Origin: Pyrenula massariospora
Lineage: Eukaryota; Ascomycota; Eurotiomycetes; Pyrenulales; Pyrenulaceae
Reading direction: 5' to 3'
DNA: 64,000 nt
Assembly (NCBI GenBank): GCA_021030905.1
Contig: JAGFMI010000009.1
Location: forward strand, 372,001 to 436,000
Part shown: positions 1 through 12,296 of the stretch, piece by piece
How positions within the stretch are numbered: position 1 is the first letter of the stretch
Layout of the letters: every line of letters starts with the position of its first letter
Translations under genes and position numbers: made by a program
Notes under the pieces: model-generated
What the model was told of the DNA's origin: nothing
Seen by the model: the letters and a program-made list of their open reading frames with translations, nothing else
The model's database searches: none

Positions 1-1423
1 CTCTAGGAGTACTAGACTGTTGTAGTCGGGCGTTCCATATATCTCGCCACCATTCCAAAAATTATCTGAAGTGACAAAAAATAAGCATTTGATGACGGAC
101 AGTGCGAGCCGCCACCCGCCTGACATCACATGAGAGACGGAAAGGTCGACAGAGAACCAGAGAAGTGGTGGAGGAGAGGCTATCTACATACTCCCATTCT
201 TGAGCGCAGCGCGCATAGTCTCAAAGGCCTGCTCCTGAGGAGGCGGCGTAGCTCGCCAAGTCAGCCCCATGAGGCCGAAGCCAATAGGGCCTATTTCTTT
301 GTCCACGAGATGAGGCATATTTGTCTTGTATTAGATGTGAATCGGAGGGGTTTTCTTTGTTAAAAGGAGGAGCGCCTTCTCCTTTCGAGATGGTTGGTAT
401 CGATGCTAGCCCGATAATGATCGTGATCCGAAGTGGTATCTCGTTGGAGATCAGACTTTAAAATACTAGTTGGACGACAGTCTTCTTTTACCTTTGTTGT
501 GGCCGCGTATAATGAGTGTGCCTTATGATACTTTGGGGGGAGATTCTTAGTGCTAAGATACGTCATTGAAAGAGAACGGCTGTCCTAAGGATCCACGCCC
601 TATCGGGCTTAATGCACCTCCACTAGTTTAATTCCGAGAGTGATTAGAATTCAGAGCGCGGTGAGAAGGCGAAGTCGTATACAACAAGAAGGATAAAGGT
701 TGACGACCGAAGGTAACCAATTTTTGCTGTAGCACGAAAGCGAAGGATTAAGGTTAGTGAGGTGGATGCTAAACCAAACACCTGATGAGTAAAGCGAAGG
801 GAGCGTCCCTTGCATTTCCAAAGTCTTCGGGGCGCTAGTCCTTAACTCCGGGGCGTTCGGGCTCCGCGCCAACGGGTTATTAGTCACAAAACTCGAGTTC
901 ATTTTCGGCGGAAGCACAGAATTTCGTCTTCATGCGTTTTATACACCCAAAAATGAGCTGATATCGTGATTCCGCTCACCTTTTACGTGAGCGGCCTGCG
1001 ATCGCTACAAAAGGTACATTCTGACAGCTTCGGGGAATGGATGCAAGCTCTGCATATTAATGAGTTGTAGAGAGATTGCATGTCGAAGAGCTTTTCCGGT
1101 AGAATTTCAACCAATGCAATTGGTGGATGGACTCGACACGGTTTAAGGCACCTTGGTGCCTGAATCTGCAGTACATCTTATCACGGCGCGAGAAGACCTC
1201 ATCATGGGAGACGCCCGAGTGAGCAAGCATGCCTGAGAGGCGCCATCTTGGGCCTATGACAGTGCTCGATTCGGGGATGACGCGTTTTAGCTGCGTTTAC
1301 AACCCCCCTTTAAATTTTGACCATTGGATTTGTGACAACATCTCTTGACATGTTCCCGTCTCGTTCATTTCAACTGGAAAAGTCAAAGAAATAATTTGGT
1401 AGGCATCTATCACGCAATCTGTC
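1..1423. other. intergenic, no recognised gene
   Basis: Short open frames exist on both strands (for example 130-363 plus and 651-917 minus). None shows a domain, a coding-like composition or a splice pattern I recognise. The last 100 bases must hold the promoter of the NLR-like gene starting at 1424. Confidence 0.5.
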
Positions 1424-4400
1424 ATGGCCGACGGCAGAAACTACGGTGTCGATGTTCTTGTTCAACCAACTGGTCCCAAATTCGAGTAAGGCTGAGCTGA
1501 GGCTATATATGAGTGCCTGGAGAATTGACCAAATACAGTATTGTGTTCGTTCACGGCTTAACAGGACACTCTCGGCGAACGTGGGAATCTCAAGGTAAAA
1601 GTTGGGCCCGTGATGATGGATTTCTACCAACCACGATGCCACACGCACGTATAATGACATTTGGATATAACGCCAATGTATTCGATGATGTTGTGGAAAG
1701 CAAGGTTGTCGACCATGCCGATTCTCTACTTGGTGGACTTTTGGCAAAAAGGGCGCAGGATAAGGTACTGCACATAAATCTCTATCTTTAATACCAGCTA
1801 GTGATTATCTTCAGAGTCGCCCCTTGTTGTTCGTAGCCCACTCCCTCGGTGGCATCGTCGTTAAAAACGCAAGTAAAGTACAATGTCGAATAGGCCGAAA
1901 CTTGACATAATTGACAGGCACTCATTACCGCCAACCTGATTCCTGCGCATCGGCCAATCCTCGAATCGACTAAGGGAATTATATTTCTTGGAACGCCACA
2001 TTCTGGTGCAGACCTTGCTGTGTGGCTTGGTTATGCACAGAGAGTAGTGGCATGGGCAAAATTGCGTAATAATGCTGGCGCCCTCACCGAGGAGCTGAAA
2101 CCGTTCTCTGACACCTTGAGAACAATTTCGACCCAATTTGCCCATGTTGCCGCAGAGAGGCATATCCCGATGCGGTCGTTCCGGGAAACGAAAGAAACTA
2201 GACTTGGAATAGGCTCAAAACTAGTAAGCTCTGCGCTTTTGGTGAAAAGTGGTTTCTAATCTCTCAAGATTGTTGAGCAAGGCTCTGCAGTAATGAATCA
2301 TCCAGACGAATTGGCGTTTCCACTTGCAGAGACTCACGAGTCTATCTGCAAATACTCAAGTCCAGAGAATTCTAGTTACAAGCAGATCTCAGAGCAAATT
2401 GCGGCCCTTGGGGAAATTGCGTTAGCTCAAGCAGAAACGGAGCGAGATGCAGAGAGTATTCTGGAAGCTAGAATGCAGGCACTTCCCTCTGTTCCAAGTA
2501 CGTGAAATTTGGCTACCCATTGAGGTGGCTACTGACTTAGAGAGCGAATGAACCGTTTACCAAAATTTTTGAGGTTGATCTTCCACGAAACTTGAACTTT
2601 GTGGGTCGCAAGACCGAGCTTGAGACTCTTGAAAAGCAACTAAGGCCAGAATCTTCCGACTACATGACTGAACGACGAGTAACGGTCTTGTATGGAATGG
2701 GTGGAGTGGGAAAGAGCCAAGTCGCCTTGCAGTACGCTTTCACTCATCGGCAGCACTACGATGCCATCTTCTGGCTTTCGTGTATCTCTCCCGAAGCTTT
2801 GAAAAGAGATATTGGGAAGGTCTCCGAGCGATTCCGCCCAAAGTCGTTGTCGCGGTGGCTCTCAATGAACACTGATAAAAGATGGCTCCTCATACTAGAT
2901 AATCTTGACAACCCAAAGAGAGAATTTCTTTCCTGGATCCCGACTGAAGGGGGTGGTAACATTCTTTACACATCGCGTCGGACGACCTTGGGAACATTAG
3001 GTCCAATGATCAAGGTGAGCCCGTTGGATATGGATGCCTCGATCAACTTGCTACTTCAAGCTTCCAGTGGTAGAATCGAGGCAGGAGATGACCATGGTGT
3101 TGCAAGATCGCTGGTTAGCTCTCTAGGTGGCCTACCATTAGCTATTCAGCAATGTGGCTCCTTTGTCGGAGCCTCCAATCAAAGACTCGGCACTTATCCT
3201 TCTCAATTAGGGCCACTCTTGGAAAAACTAGAGCTTTACGGGCCTGATCTAGCGCTTGACTTCCTTCATGAGAGCAAGCCAGTTTTAGCCACGTGGGATA
3301 TTTCATTCGATGCTTTAGCCGATGAGAACCCTGGTGCGGCAGACCTACTGTGCATTCTGGCTTTTCTTGATGGGTCTGAAATAGACGAGGAAATCTTGCG
3401 TCGGAGTTTTTCCCTTCAAAAGGACTGGGGTCAAGACGGTAATGTGCTGAACACGGAGCTAACCGGCCTGATACGTACGAATGGTCGAACCGCACACTTG
3501 AGCAATATAGATCTATTCGAAGTTGCTCTTCAACGGCTAATATCGTATTCTCTGGTATTTCGCAAGCAGAAAGCATCGAGACTTTATATGCACCCGGTAT
3601 TCAGCATGATACAATCCTCCCTTTCAAGGCATGAAGAGCTGATACTTCTTAGGTGACACATTACTGGGCCGAGCACAGACTTCGCGACGAGAAACGGCAC
3701 TGGTTTTATCAAACTCTTCGCTTTGTTAAATTTGGATACCCACATCCCGACTTTTCTACCCGGTATGGGCAAATAATTCATGCTGATCGTCTTCGCCGGA
3801 AATACGAGAGTCATACCAGGCGGCTCATGGGCAAATCTTCGAATTATCAGCAATTGGATCCCAGAACCATTCCCACCTTCGTTATGTTCGTATTACGGAC
3901 GCAACCATCCAACGATTACGCAGAGGATATCGAGAAACTTCTTCAAGCCATTCCAGGGCGCATAGATCTCTGGTTTCTATCCATAGAGCATCACTTATCC
4001 TTTTTATGCGAACGGCATGAGGCAAAGAATCCCACAAACGATTTCTTTAGGGATCTGCGCACCTTCATGTACGCAAACACATCTTGGACACAGCAACTCG
4101 AGCGCCTTGGCTATTCTTTGGAGCAAAGGAAAAAGACATCTCGACCAGTGGAGGCTGACTCTGCCGAACTAGCTGGTGAGCCGACGGTTGCAACGGTAGC
4201 CGAAGGTGCAAAGCGTTTGAAGATAAAGGAAATCGATAACACACCAGCAATGTCTCAATTGGTCCTTCCTTTACCCGTGGAGCGTGGCCAGGAATCAGAT
4301 AAACGACAACATTTCATATCTGGAATGATCGGCAAAATCGGTAAGTAGTGGCAGACTTCAATCACACCGGAAACTGGCTAAATTTGGACAGTGATCGCAA

Positions 4401-5173
4401 TCGTCAAAAGATGGCAATCTGCGATTGGGCAGCGCAGCACCTGGACTTTAGAGAATGGAAAAGAGGCGACTGTAATTCACGCTAGAACCGGAATAAACGT
4501 GCTTACAGATTGGATCAGAGAGAGCAACCGAGCATCAGATCTCGAGACCCTTTGTGTGGGCATCATGCACACTCTACTCGCCAATATTTACGACGAACAG
4601 GACTTGAACATTGCGCTTCTCAGATCTGCGACCAGCCTAGTCATTCCAGTTGTCGGGTACGAGAGCGAGCTGTGGGCTAGCACTGTACACGATTACGGCT
4701 GGAAGCTATATCATGCAGGTCGCCATGGCGAAATCGATGACTTGCTCAAGATAATGCCCCGGCCGAACTCTTTAAATTTTTACTCGATTGTTAAGAGCGT
4801 CGATCTATGGCAATTTTCTCTTCGAGCCCGCAAGTTGTTCAGTAGGATGGAAAGTCTTCTAGCCATAACTCTGCAGGGGTTCGAGCGTATGCCGAAAGAG
4901 GACCGTGGCAACTGGTCCTTCTACAACGACCCGATTCTGGACACGCTCGAATTTCTGGTGGTCTTTTATCGTGACTGCAAAAAGGACGAGAACATGGTGC
5001 AGATTATGCGCGACAGATATGAGAAGTACTTCGACGAGGTCTATGGTGACCCTCTCCAGAAAATGAGTTTAGGACTTGGGGTCGGACGATTCGGGATGAG
5101 CTTTGCCCGAACCAGAATGGAGTTCGAGCGGAAAGAAGATAAGGACCAGAACACGAACCTTTTCGAGCTCTGA
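1424..5173 (+). CDS. NLR-like STAND protein: SesB-like alpha/beta hydrolase + NB-ARC + unknown C-terminal region
   Basis: Eight exons join in frame to 1135 aa: 1424-1485, 1539-1764, 1815-1877, 1918-2223, 2269-2497, 2545-3596, 3653-4340, 4392-5173. Residues 21-30 hold the hydrolase strand DIVFVHGLTG. AHSLGG at 104-109 carries the nucleophile Ser106. FLGTPHSG follows in exon 4. The NB-ARC domain has FVGR near 314, Walker A GMGGVGKS at 346-353, Walker B LLILDNLD at 410-417, GGLPLAI at 490-496 and an MHD-like MHPV at 644-647 that spans an intron. In fungi, proteins of this layout (SesB/PGAP1-like lipase plus NB-ARC) are linked to non-self recognition and cell death, by nucleotide-driven oligomerisation of the effector domain. 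Residues after about 660 show no TPR, ankyrin or WD repeats that I can see. The 1878-1917 intron is short (40 nt) and its donor is the least certain; an alternative donor at 1873 would break the frame. I see no damage. Confidence 0.87.
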
Positions 5174-6677
5174 AGATATCTTTATAGAATAAAGTTTACA
5201 GGGTACACTTGATTACAATCCCACTTAAGTAGGGAATACGAGATCCAAAACCCTTTTCTTGCATACTTGTCAACCAGTTCGGACCCGAAATTCTCTACCT
5301 AGAGAAGCGACGTAGAGTCACAACTAGCTAGAGCCGCCAAACCGCCGACTTACGGAGGATCGCGAGGATCATCACGTGAAGTGTTCACTTAGGTATGCGT
5401 TAATCCAGAAGGATATCTATATACCTATCCTATGCCTCTTGAGGTTATATAGATAGGTGAAAGAGAAGAAGAAGTGTTCTAAGGACAAAAATGAGGTCTG
5501 TTCTACACCTTTAATGCTGACTGCCCTTTTAAATACCACAAGTTCTAATATTCAATACTGTGCCATGCCAATGACAGTGAGAATGCCAATTCTATGTCTA
5601 CGCAGTTCGAAGCCCAAGTGGTATGGCTTAGTGAAGAACTGGTCGGCGCACTGAGAGGCGCATTCACCTTTGATAATAGGCACCGAATCATTGTGCACGT
5701 CTAAAGATCGAAGATTCACGGTAGCATCCTACATAGTTCAACAAAACCCGTGCATATGATGAGAAGCTGTTCAATCATCAGCCACTTAGAAGGATAAACC
5801 TTTCTCACCAAGCCAAAGACAAGGTCTTTCAGGTCAGATCCTACAGGATAGGACACCCCTGGCACGCTTGCTGGAGGGAGAAGTTGTAATGGCGTAGGAA
5901 AGGAATCCATCAATCAGTTAAGCCTAGATGTAATTTCTCAGGAGATTCCAAACAAAGCTTACATAAGGATGCTCAATCTCTGGAAGATCCAGCATACTGA
6001 CATGTAGTCCTTGAAGCTGGATAAGTGTGCGGTCATCCCCCCAGCATGAATGCTTTTCCATGAACTTTGGTAATGAGTTGTGCACTCATACGAGGTCTAT
6101 TCAAACAGGCAAGGAGGGCAAGGGGAAAATAGGAAACCCAAGGATAGGGTGGAGGGATAGCATTTTTTCTGTTTGTTCATGCGCTCTGACGCCATACTTT
6201 AAGACCGCTGTTGCAGTACCATAGTATCTGTTAGCAGTTGGGGATGATAATATAATATTAATTCTATAGATCTAGTGGGGTAGAAGGATGGGAGTTTAGT
6301 TGCTGTATGTTATCCTAGACAGAGCCTAGATATCCACTCGCTCGACCAGGATTACGTAAGTGCTTCGCTGCATACGAATATCCTCAGCTACGCAAATAGT
6401 CTAGATAGGAAGGAATCTTGATGTGGTGATCGTCCTCAAACATATTAGCTAAACCATCGTATCTGCCATAGCTACCTCAGTATAATAAAATAAGAGCTAG
6501 ATCAATCTCATCTATTCTATCTCCACAAATAACGAGTCCATATCTGTTGTAGTGGTCGGAGGCAGACTCGGGCGGTTCGAAAATTGGAATAGGGTTCGGC
6601 GCTGCGCCGCGTCTTCTTAGATATCTCACAAGGTCTTTTTGGTGGTACTACTTAGCGAAATTGATTGCTATGAGTCC
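5174..6677. other. decayed intergenic DNA with coding-like scraps
   Basis: No intact gene. On the minus strand about 6058-5716, a frame reads a HET-like CWGDDRTLIQLQG followed by a GTAAGC donor near 5961 and then a coding-like stretch down to 5716. On the plus strand about 5590-5690, another coding-like run (QFEAQVVWLSEELVGALRG) ends at a stop. These look like remnants of accessory genes. From 6230 to 6660 the sequence is AT-rich and I see nothing in it. Confidence 0.4.
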
Positions 6678-7737
6678 TCAATTATCGCAAAATTCGAGAT
6701 CTACTCCGTTGGTAAGGAGTAACTCAACAGAACCTCTATCTCCTATAGCCGCAGCCATTTGAAGTGGTGTCAAGGCTAGAGACTTTTCGGACAAACCATC
6801 CAGGTGATGGACTGCTCGACACTTGACCTCAGCGCCGTGTTCCAGGAGCCGTCGTGTGGCGCGTTTTTGACCACTGTGGATTGCCATAAACAATGAAGAG
6901 ACTCTGTCGAAAAAGCCTACTCCTCAAGATTCGGTAAAGCTCCATACCACTGTAGAATGTCAACAGAATCTTCCCTTCGCGCCTGAATACCAATGCGATG
7001 GAGTGCTTGGAAACATCATATCTTAAGGAGGCCTTGATGCCAAGCCCCAAGAGCATGTGCAGTATCCTTGGAGCTTGACAAGTTTGGCAGCTTGCTGAAA
7101 CTCGTACTACCTGCGCGACAAATTGCTCTGGGGCATTCAAGGCACCGTGTGCGACAAATAGCCTTGCCATGTCAAAGTTGCCGGCTTTAGCTGCGTTCGA
7201 CAGTCCAGGTATCAAAGCCTGAGGGTCCACTTTTAGAAAGGTGAGCCTCTCGAGGAATGTCTTTGAGATTATGCCCTGATTTGAACGGCCTGCCGAGCGG
7301 AGCGCATCTCCTACCCGGCCGGTACGTCTAAGAATCTCTGCGCCTCCCTTCAAAAGAGCGTTGACTGACTTCAGTTTGCCATATTGTACTGCTATCTGTA
7401 GCGGGGTGCCAATAGAACCATATTCACGATGGACACCGAAGCCTCTTCTCAGAAGTACGTGGAGGTAGCTGCCAAGACATGGGTGTCGGTATCCACAGGG
7501 AACATAGCTGCAAAAAAGCTGGAACAGAAAGGACCACAACGCTCTACTAGGTGTAAGAATCTGACAAATGGAGGCGAGAGAAAAATAGCACAGAAACGAT
7601 AAGAGTGAGTCCATTCCCTTTAGGAAAATAGAATAGGGCACGAGGAATGGGTCGATCCAGGTTGTCAAAGACACGCGGGAAGGTCTCGCGACCACCGAAA
7701 TGACCTCCCTGACCTCTAAAGAAGCCAACACGTTCAT
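6678..7737 (-). pseudogene. ankyrin-repeat gene, probably damaged
   Basis: The minus strand encodes ankyrin-like repeats in two frames. From about 7450 down to 6900, one frame has GTPLQIAVQYGKLKSVNALL, a second repeat with FDMARLFVAHGALN, and HMLLGLGIKASLR. The pattern then continues in a different frame from about 6900 to 6678 with LFMAIHSGQKRATRRLLEHG and LTPLQMAAAIGDRGSVELLL. No convincing GT-AG intron joins the two frames with the right phase, so a frameshift near 6890-6910 is the simplest reading. The region 7450-7737 is open but hydrophobic, and I recognise no domain in it. Ankyrin repeats normally bind proteins and often end fungal STAND proteins. This may be the tail of such a gene whose head is gone. 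An intron I missed is the alternative. Confidence 0.5.
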
Positions 7738-8592
7738 GGTATCTTTAGCCGTATGCGAATCATAAATGTCAAAATTTAAGAGGCTGGTAACCTAAAACAA
7801 TGTGTCAGCCTGAACCTCTCCAACGTTCACTGTGAAATTTCCTGCATCCGGAGTGGCGGGGTTGTCTCGGACCGGCGCCAATGTGCAGATCTCATGGCAG
7901 CAACCAACGCCGTCACAACTGTCCCTGCAGAGAAGCCTGCCATAGACGCAGGAGGAAGGGGATCGGTTTACTACTTCCTCTTTGATCTGAGCAATCCGAC
8001 AGACGCGATTTGGTTTGCTAACGCGTCGATATGGAAAATGTGTCTAACACGATGGCCCGATGGAAGAGACAGCCTCGTCAGCTCCTCTGACGCTGTTGGA
8101 TGGTACTGAAGGGATTGACCTGGAATGGAAATATTCTACGTTAATGAACAACGTAGTCTCGTTGCGTCAAACCAAGTCTCAACCTGATGTCTTAAGGAGG
8201 CCATAAAATATCTATCAAATATTTGCGACACGACCTTTAGCACAAGAACAACCTAATCTAGTCGGAGTTAACAGGCTATCTCCCTCTCTAGGCCCCATTT
8301 GTTGCATGACGATATAGAGGTAGGAGTTGAATAGCAACCTAGGGAGCACGAAACAGGCACCGGGGTCCTCCGCAGCCTGCATATGCCTGACTCAGAACAG
8401 GCTCCCTTACCAAGCGCGGCTTAGCCTTTCACGGCGATTTAGGATTTGATCAGCTACCCCAGATTACCTATCTTAAGGAGAAGAGCCTATAAATATACAC
8501 ACCTGAAATCACACTTTCTTAAGTGTTCCCGAGCGATTAAAGACTGATTGATCCCCTGAGTGAGAAGAACAATCTATTCATGCCTACCTAAC
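7738..8592. other. intergenic, putative promoter side of the surface-protein gene
   Basis: A 71-codon plus-strand frame at 7894-8109 has no recognisable feature. Nothing else is supported apart from the TATA-like site listed separately. Confidence 0.4.
8488..8495 (+). promoter_or_regulatory. TATA-like element TATAAATA
   Basis: TATAAATA lies about 105 bp upstream of the ATG at 8593, a plausible core-promoter distance for the surface-protein gene. This is a sequence match only. Confidence 0.3.
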
Positions 8593-9632
8593 ATGTTTAG
8601 TCATGCTTTGATCGCTGTATTGTTTGCAGGGAGCCTTGCGGAAAGGACGTGCTACTTTCCTAGCGGCTTGAAAGCGAGCTCGGATTTTGTTCCTTGCTAT
8701 GAAGGAGACAGTCAATGTTGCCAATTCACAGACGGTTGTCTCTCGAATGGCCTATGCTTTTCGCCGTACTCGGGCTGTGTAAGTCTTATCCTTTGGAAGA
8801 CTGGATTTTTCTTTGTCTATTACAAAAACTAACAAATCACACGAGAAGCCCTATAGAGGAGCATGTACGAAGGAGAACTTTGATACTCCTAAATGTTCCC
8901 AAATATGCCTTGATAGTGAGCAAGCCTCCCCCCTTTCACCTAGAATTCTATTATTGTCTAATTCTCGATCCGACCACGCAATTGACTATCAAAACAGTCG
9001 CCCCAAATGCATCGGCAGATCTGGCGGAATGCAGCACGGACATAGGTCTCATGTTCTGGTGTGGTTCTTCTGAAGAAACTCCCCACTGCTCCAACGGCAA
9101 AAACGGCACCCTATACACCTGGCCAACGAGCGCCCCCGCAAAGCTGCGCAACCTCGTACAATCCACCACGACCCCTACCGCCGCTAGAATATCCGTCACC
9201 CCTCCCACCACCACCACAGTCACCCCTCCCCCCCGAACCGTCAGACCGCCCCGCATCACCCCCCCTCCGACTCAACCCAAACCCCCTCCCCGACCTTGCC
9301 CCTCCCCACCCTCCAACCGCAAAGTGCTAATAGCGGTTAGCCTCTCCGTCGGCCTCCCCCTCGCCCTCCTCGCCACGGCGCTCGCCTACCTTCTCTCCCG
9401 CGAGCGCGCACGCGCACGCGCACGCACGCGCCGCTCCGGCCACCGGTCCCAGGACTCCAAGGCCCGGCTCGAGGAGCTCGACGGCACGCCCAAGACCCGG
9501 CATACGTGGTCGCTTGTGCATGAGCTAAGGGGGCCGCACGATTCGTCGTCGTCTTCGGAGGAGGAGGAGCCGGCGGCGAAGGGGGCGGGAAGGAGGGGGG
9601 GGCTGAGGGGATATTTCCGGCGATCGGGGTGA
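8593..9632 (+). CDS. single-pass cell-surface protein, Cys-rich ectodomain, Thr/Pro stalk
   Basis: Three exons (8593-8778, 8846-8915, 8998-9632) give 296 aa. The first intron has a strong ACTAAC branch site at about 8827. An N-terminal signal peptide (hydrophobic to about residue 16) is followed by a Cys-rich region with TCYFPSG, QCCQFTDGCLSNGLCF and YRGACTKENF. This pattern is common in fungal proteins of unknown function. A second Cys cluster (ECSTDIGLMFWCG, HCSNG) leads to a Thr/Pro-rich stalk. One transmembrane helix (VLIAVSLSVGLPLALLATAL) comes next, then a stop-transfer run of Arg-Ala repeats and a short cytoplasmic tail with a Ser/Glu-rich patch. The layout resembles wall-stress sensors, but no WSC domain is evident. 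ATG 8593 is chosen because it begins the signal peptide. Function is unknown. Confidence 0.8.
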
Positions 9633-11051
9633 GGGGGGAGGACGTGGGAGGGCTCTGCGAGTATGGAGACGTGTCTTAGCTTCGGAGCTAGCTACGTGAA
9701 GAGACAGGCTGTGGGGTGGTGCTGTTTGACCTTATACCTGTTTTCAATACCGTGTACAATATCTCTCTCTCTCTCAGACAAAGGCCGATCTTCGATTCAA
9801 CATAGAAACTAATGCTACATAGAATTTGAACAAAGCATAAACGATAAATTGCTTCAGTATTGAATCATGCAAGCTATGGCGAGGTACTATTTTGTGTTGC
9901 TGACTGTAAAGTACGCTCCGACGCAATGTAAATTCTCCCATATGATGAGCTTTTGAAGGCTCTATGTCTACCTACTGTAATACCAGCCAACAGGAAAACC
10001 ATGAGGCATATATCTTGAGACATTCCTGCGGACACAGTTCTCGAACACAACTAAACTTAGTATAGACCTACGCTATTCTACAGATAATCACGTCAATGAG
10101 CATGCTCCAAGACTCTTTAACCTTGCTTAACCAGGCAATGCAGCATAATGTAAACTCATCAAAAGAACTGAAGTTGAAGCTGACCATGCCTTCGAAGGCT
10201 AAGATCACACTGTAAGAGTCTGCTTCGCGTTGAATGCATTTACGGCATAGTCGTTCACTTAGCTTGGGAATTAGACGGACTTTTCACGGAGGATCATAGC
10301 TAAAGTGTACTTTATCCGAAGATCGTACGTGGGACTATTATCTGTGATATTGCAAATCAGCCCGGATTTTGAGGCGTAGGCGGTGGTACATTTGATGGTT
10401 CCGCTTCTTGGCTTTAAACAATTAGAGGTATATCTGGGGTTGGAAAACCCGCCTGCTCACCATACGTAGCCAGAAATTAGACTCGCTTCTCGGCCGGAAT
10501 CAGCCGGCAGTCTCGGATACTGTCCTAGTCGATAAACATGGTGAGGCCACGGGCGTGAGAGACTACCAGTGGCGAAGGTTTCTGTGCATGGACATGGAAA
10601 AATGGCACGCCAGTAGGGAGACAAAGGTTGTCCAGATGTTGCGGGCCGGGCCGCAGCAACGTCGAGATAAATTGCCGTTTGGCTTTATGAGTAGGTGGAA
10701 GAGAAAGATCAGAGGGTGCTTCTTTCGAGATATCGAGTAAGAATGGTCGATGTTGACGCTGGAAGGGCAGGAATGTCTGTGGCTTCCTGATCGTCAGACT
10801 GGGCTGGGGAGAGACTGTTGTCCTTATGAAAAATGTTGCGACGGGGTACATGTTCGAGAACTGAAAGGCATAGTGCAAGCTTGACGCTAAAAGTCTTGCC
10901 GATGAGAACTAATAGGTTGGGAGCGTCATCCAAGTCAGAGTGCACCTCTGCGATTGAAATGTTTGGGAATAGAGAGCATAACTTGCGGAACCTGGTCCTT
11001 GACGTAAAGGCGATGGTAATGCTTCCCCACGTTGCTGCCGTCTCTCGAGCC
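9633..11051. other. intergenic, no recognised gene
   Basis: It contains a short (CT)n run near 9763-9774. Open frames at 10525-10945 on both strands are mutually overlapping and carry no domain. I see nothing else. Confidence 0.45.
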
Positions 11052-12296
11052 TTATATACGATCTATTAGTCCTTGTCTTGCGCGGTTTCTGTTCCTGGCC
11101 AGCCGGAAACCATAATCTGCCAGCCTCCCTAACAGCGCAAAAATTACATAGACATTTGCATTTGAATCCCTTTCTCCTGGATCTGTGTCCAGAATATCAG
11201 CCCACATGAAGGCACGGCCTACAGTGATCTGGCGGGTCCGCGGGTCCACTTCAGGCTCACCTGCATGCTTGGCGATCAATATTTGGGCACTCATGTGGAA
11301 CAGGTGAGGAGGGTTTGGGCTTACTACTCCAAGGCGGTAGAAGCATCATCTAGTTCAAAAAAGTCAGCTAAGACCACAGAGATTTAGTGGCCAGGAGACG
11401 AACCTGCAGCAGTATAACGGTAGCTGTGCGCATATTGAGCATGTCTATAACAGAGAAAACTCTCCCTGGCATGAAGTGAGCATTTGAGGTCATTCTTGAG
11501 ACGTCTCGTAGAGCTAGAGAGTCGCTGAGGGTGTGGTCAAACGCGGGCCCATCCAACGAATTATCGCAAATCTAAATATTAGGGACTCTTAACAGCAGCT
11601 TGGCTAGTATTAGAAATAAGGGACAGACCGTGGTAGTAGCTCTTGGTTCTTTTTGCCACCATGCTCCGGCAACCGGAGTGATATACGTGAAACCTGTATT
11701 GAGGATCGAGTGGCAACCATCAGTCCTTCCCATCAAAATCCAGTTGACCGGATCCACTAAATCTCGAGTTTGAACACCTGGACGTGCATTCCAGTGTAAA
11801 GGACGGTTTCTCTGGAGTTTGTAGCGCCGAGGACGCGGCGGATCAGGATCAGATCTAGCCATCCATCTACCACCTTCATCGTGTAGACGATCATTGTCGC
11901 AGTAAAATCGATAGTTTGCCTCCCAAGGTTGGCCAACTGGCTGTACACCGGATATACCCTGATCTCCTAAAATACCGGTATTCCGTGAGACTTGGGGTCG
12001 AACCTCCAAATTTAGAACTAACCCGCAATCGCTCTAGCTTTCTCATCATATTCGTGGTACCCTTGTCGACCTGGAGGGAAAAAGAGAAGTTTGAAATATT
12101 CATGCTGTAATGGATCATTTGACATCAATCTGTTCGCTGCTGACCTTGCCCAACTCATGGCCTCCTCGAAAGGTCTTTGAAATCTTGCGCCAAAGTTTCG
12201 GCAAGACTGATCGATCCAGTAAGTGCGAGGTTCTTGAGAGCTTCCTGGCCAGACGAAAGCAGTCATAAGCACCAAATACGATGCAAGTACATTCAT
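11052..12296 (-). CDS. secreted metallopeptidase-like protein lacking HExxH
   Basis: A signal peptide begins at 12296 (MNVLASYLVLMTAFVWPGSS), followed by TYWIDQSCRNFG. Exon 1 (12296-12023) joins exon 2 (from 11966) over a clear GTTAGT...TTTTAG intron with the phase kept. Exon 2 has YRFYCDND and later TTTVCPLF, both typical of fungal secreted proteins with a lysine-specific metallo-endopeptidase-like domain. The last part (11294-11052) has MWADILDTDP and NANVYVIFALL, matching the family's C-terminal Asn/Tyr-containing segment. Where the family has HExxH, this protein reads IDMLNM (about 11448-11431), so zinc binding is probably lost. Introns in the 11300-11620 stretch are not resolved. It is therefore either a pseudo-enzyme or partly decayed. 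A paralogue lies at 38567-39664. It is divergent from HET gene 1, with 534 bp between starts. Confidence 0.62.

Noticed and set aside
7021-8202. 13-bp direct repeat TCTTAAGGAGGCC at 7021 and 8190
   Set aside because: Two short copies 1.2 kb apart, without element structure between them, are compatible with chance.
9061-9521. Open frames on both strands across the Pro-rich stalk
   Set aside because: Shadows of the surface-protein exon in GC-rich repetitive sequence.
10525-11069. Overlapping frames of 60-117 codons
   Set aside because: No domain, no splice continuity with the metallopeptidase-like gene, and similar length on both strands.
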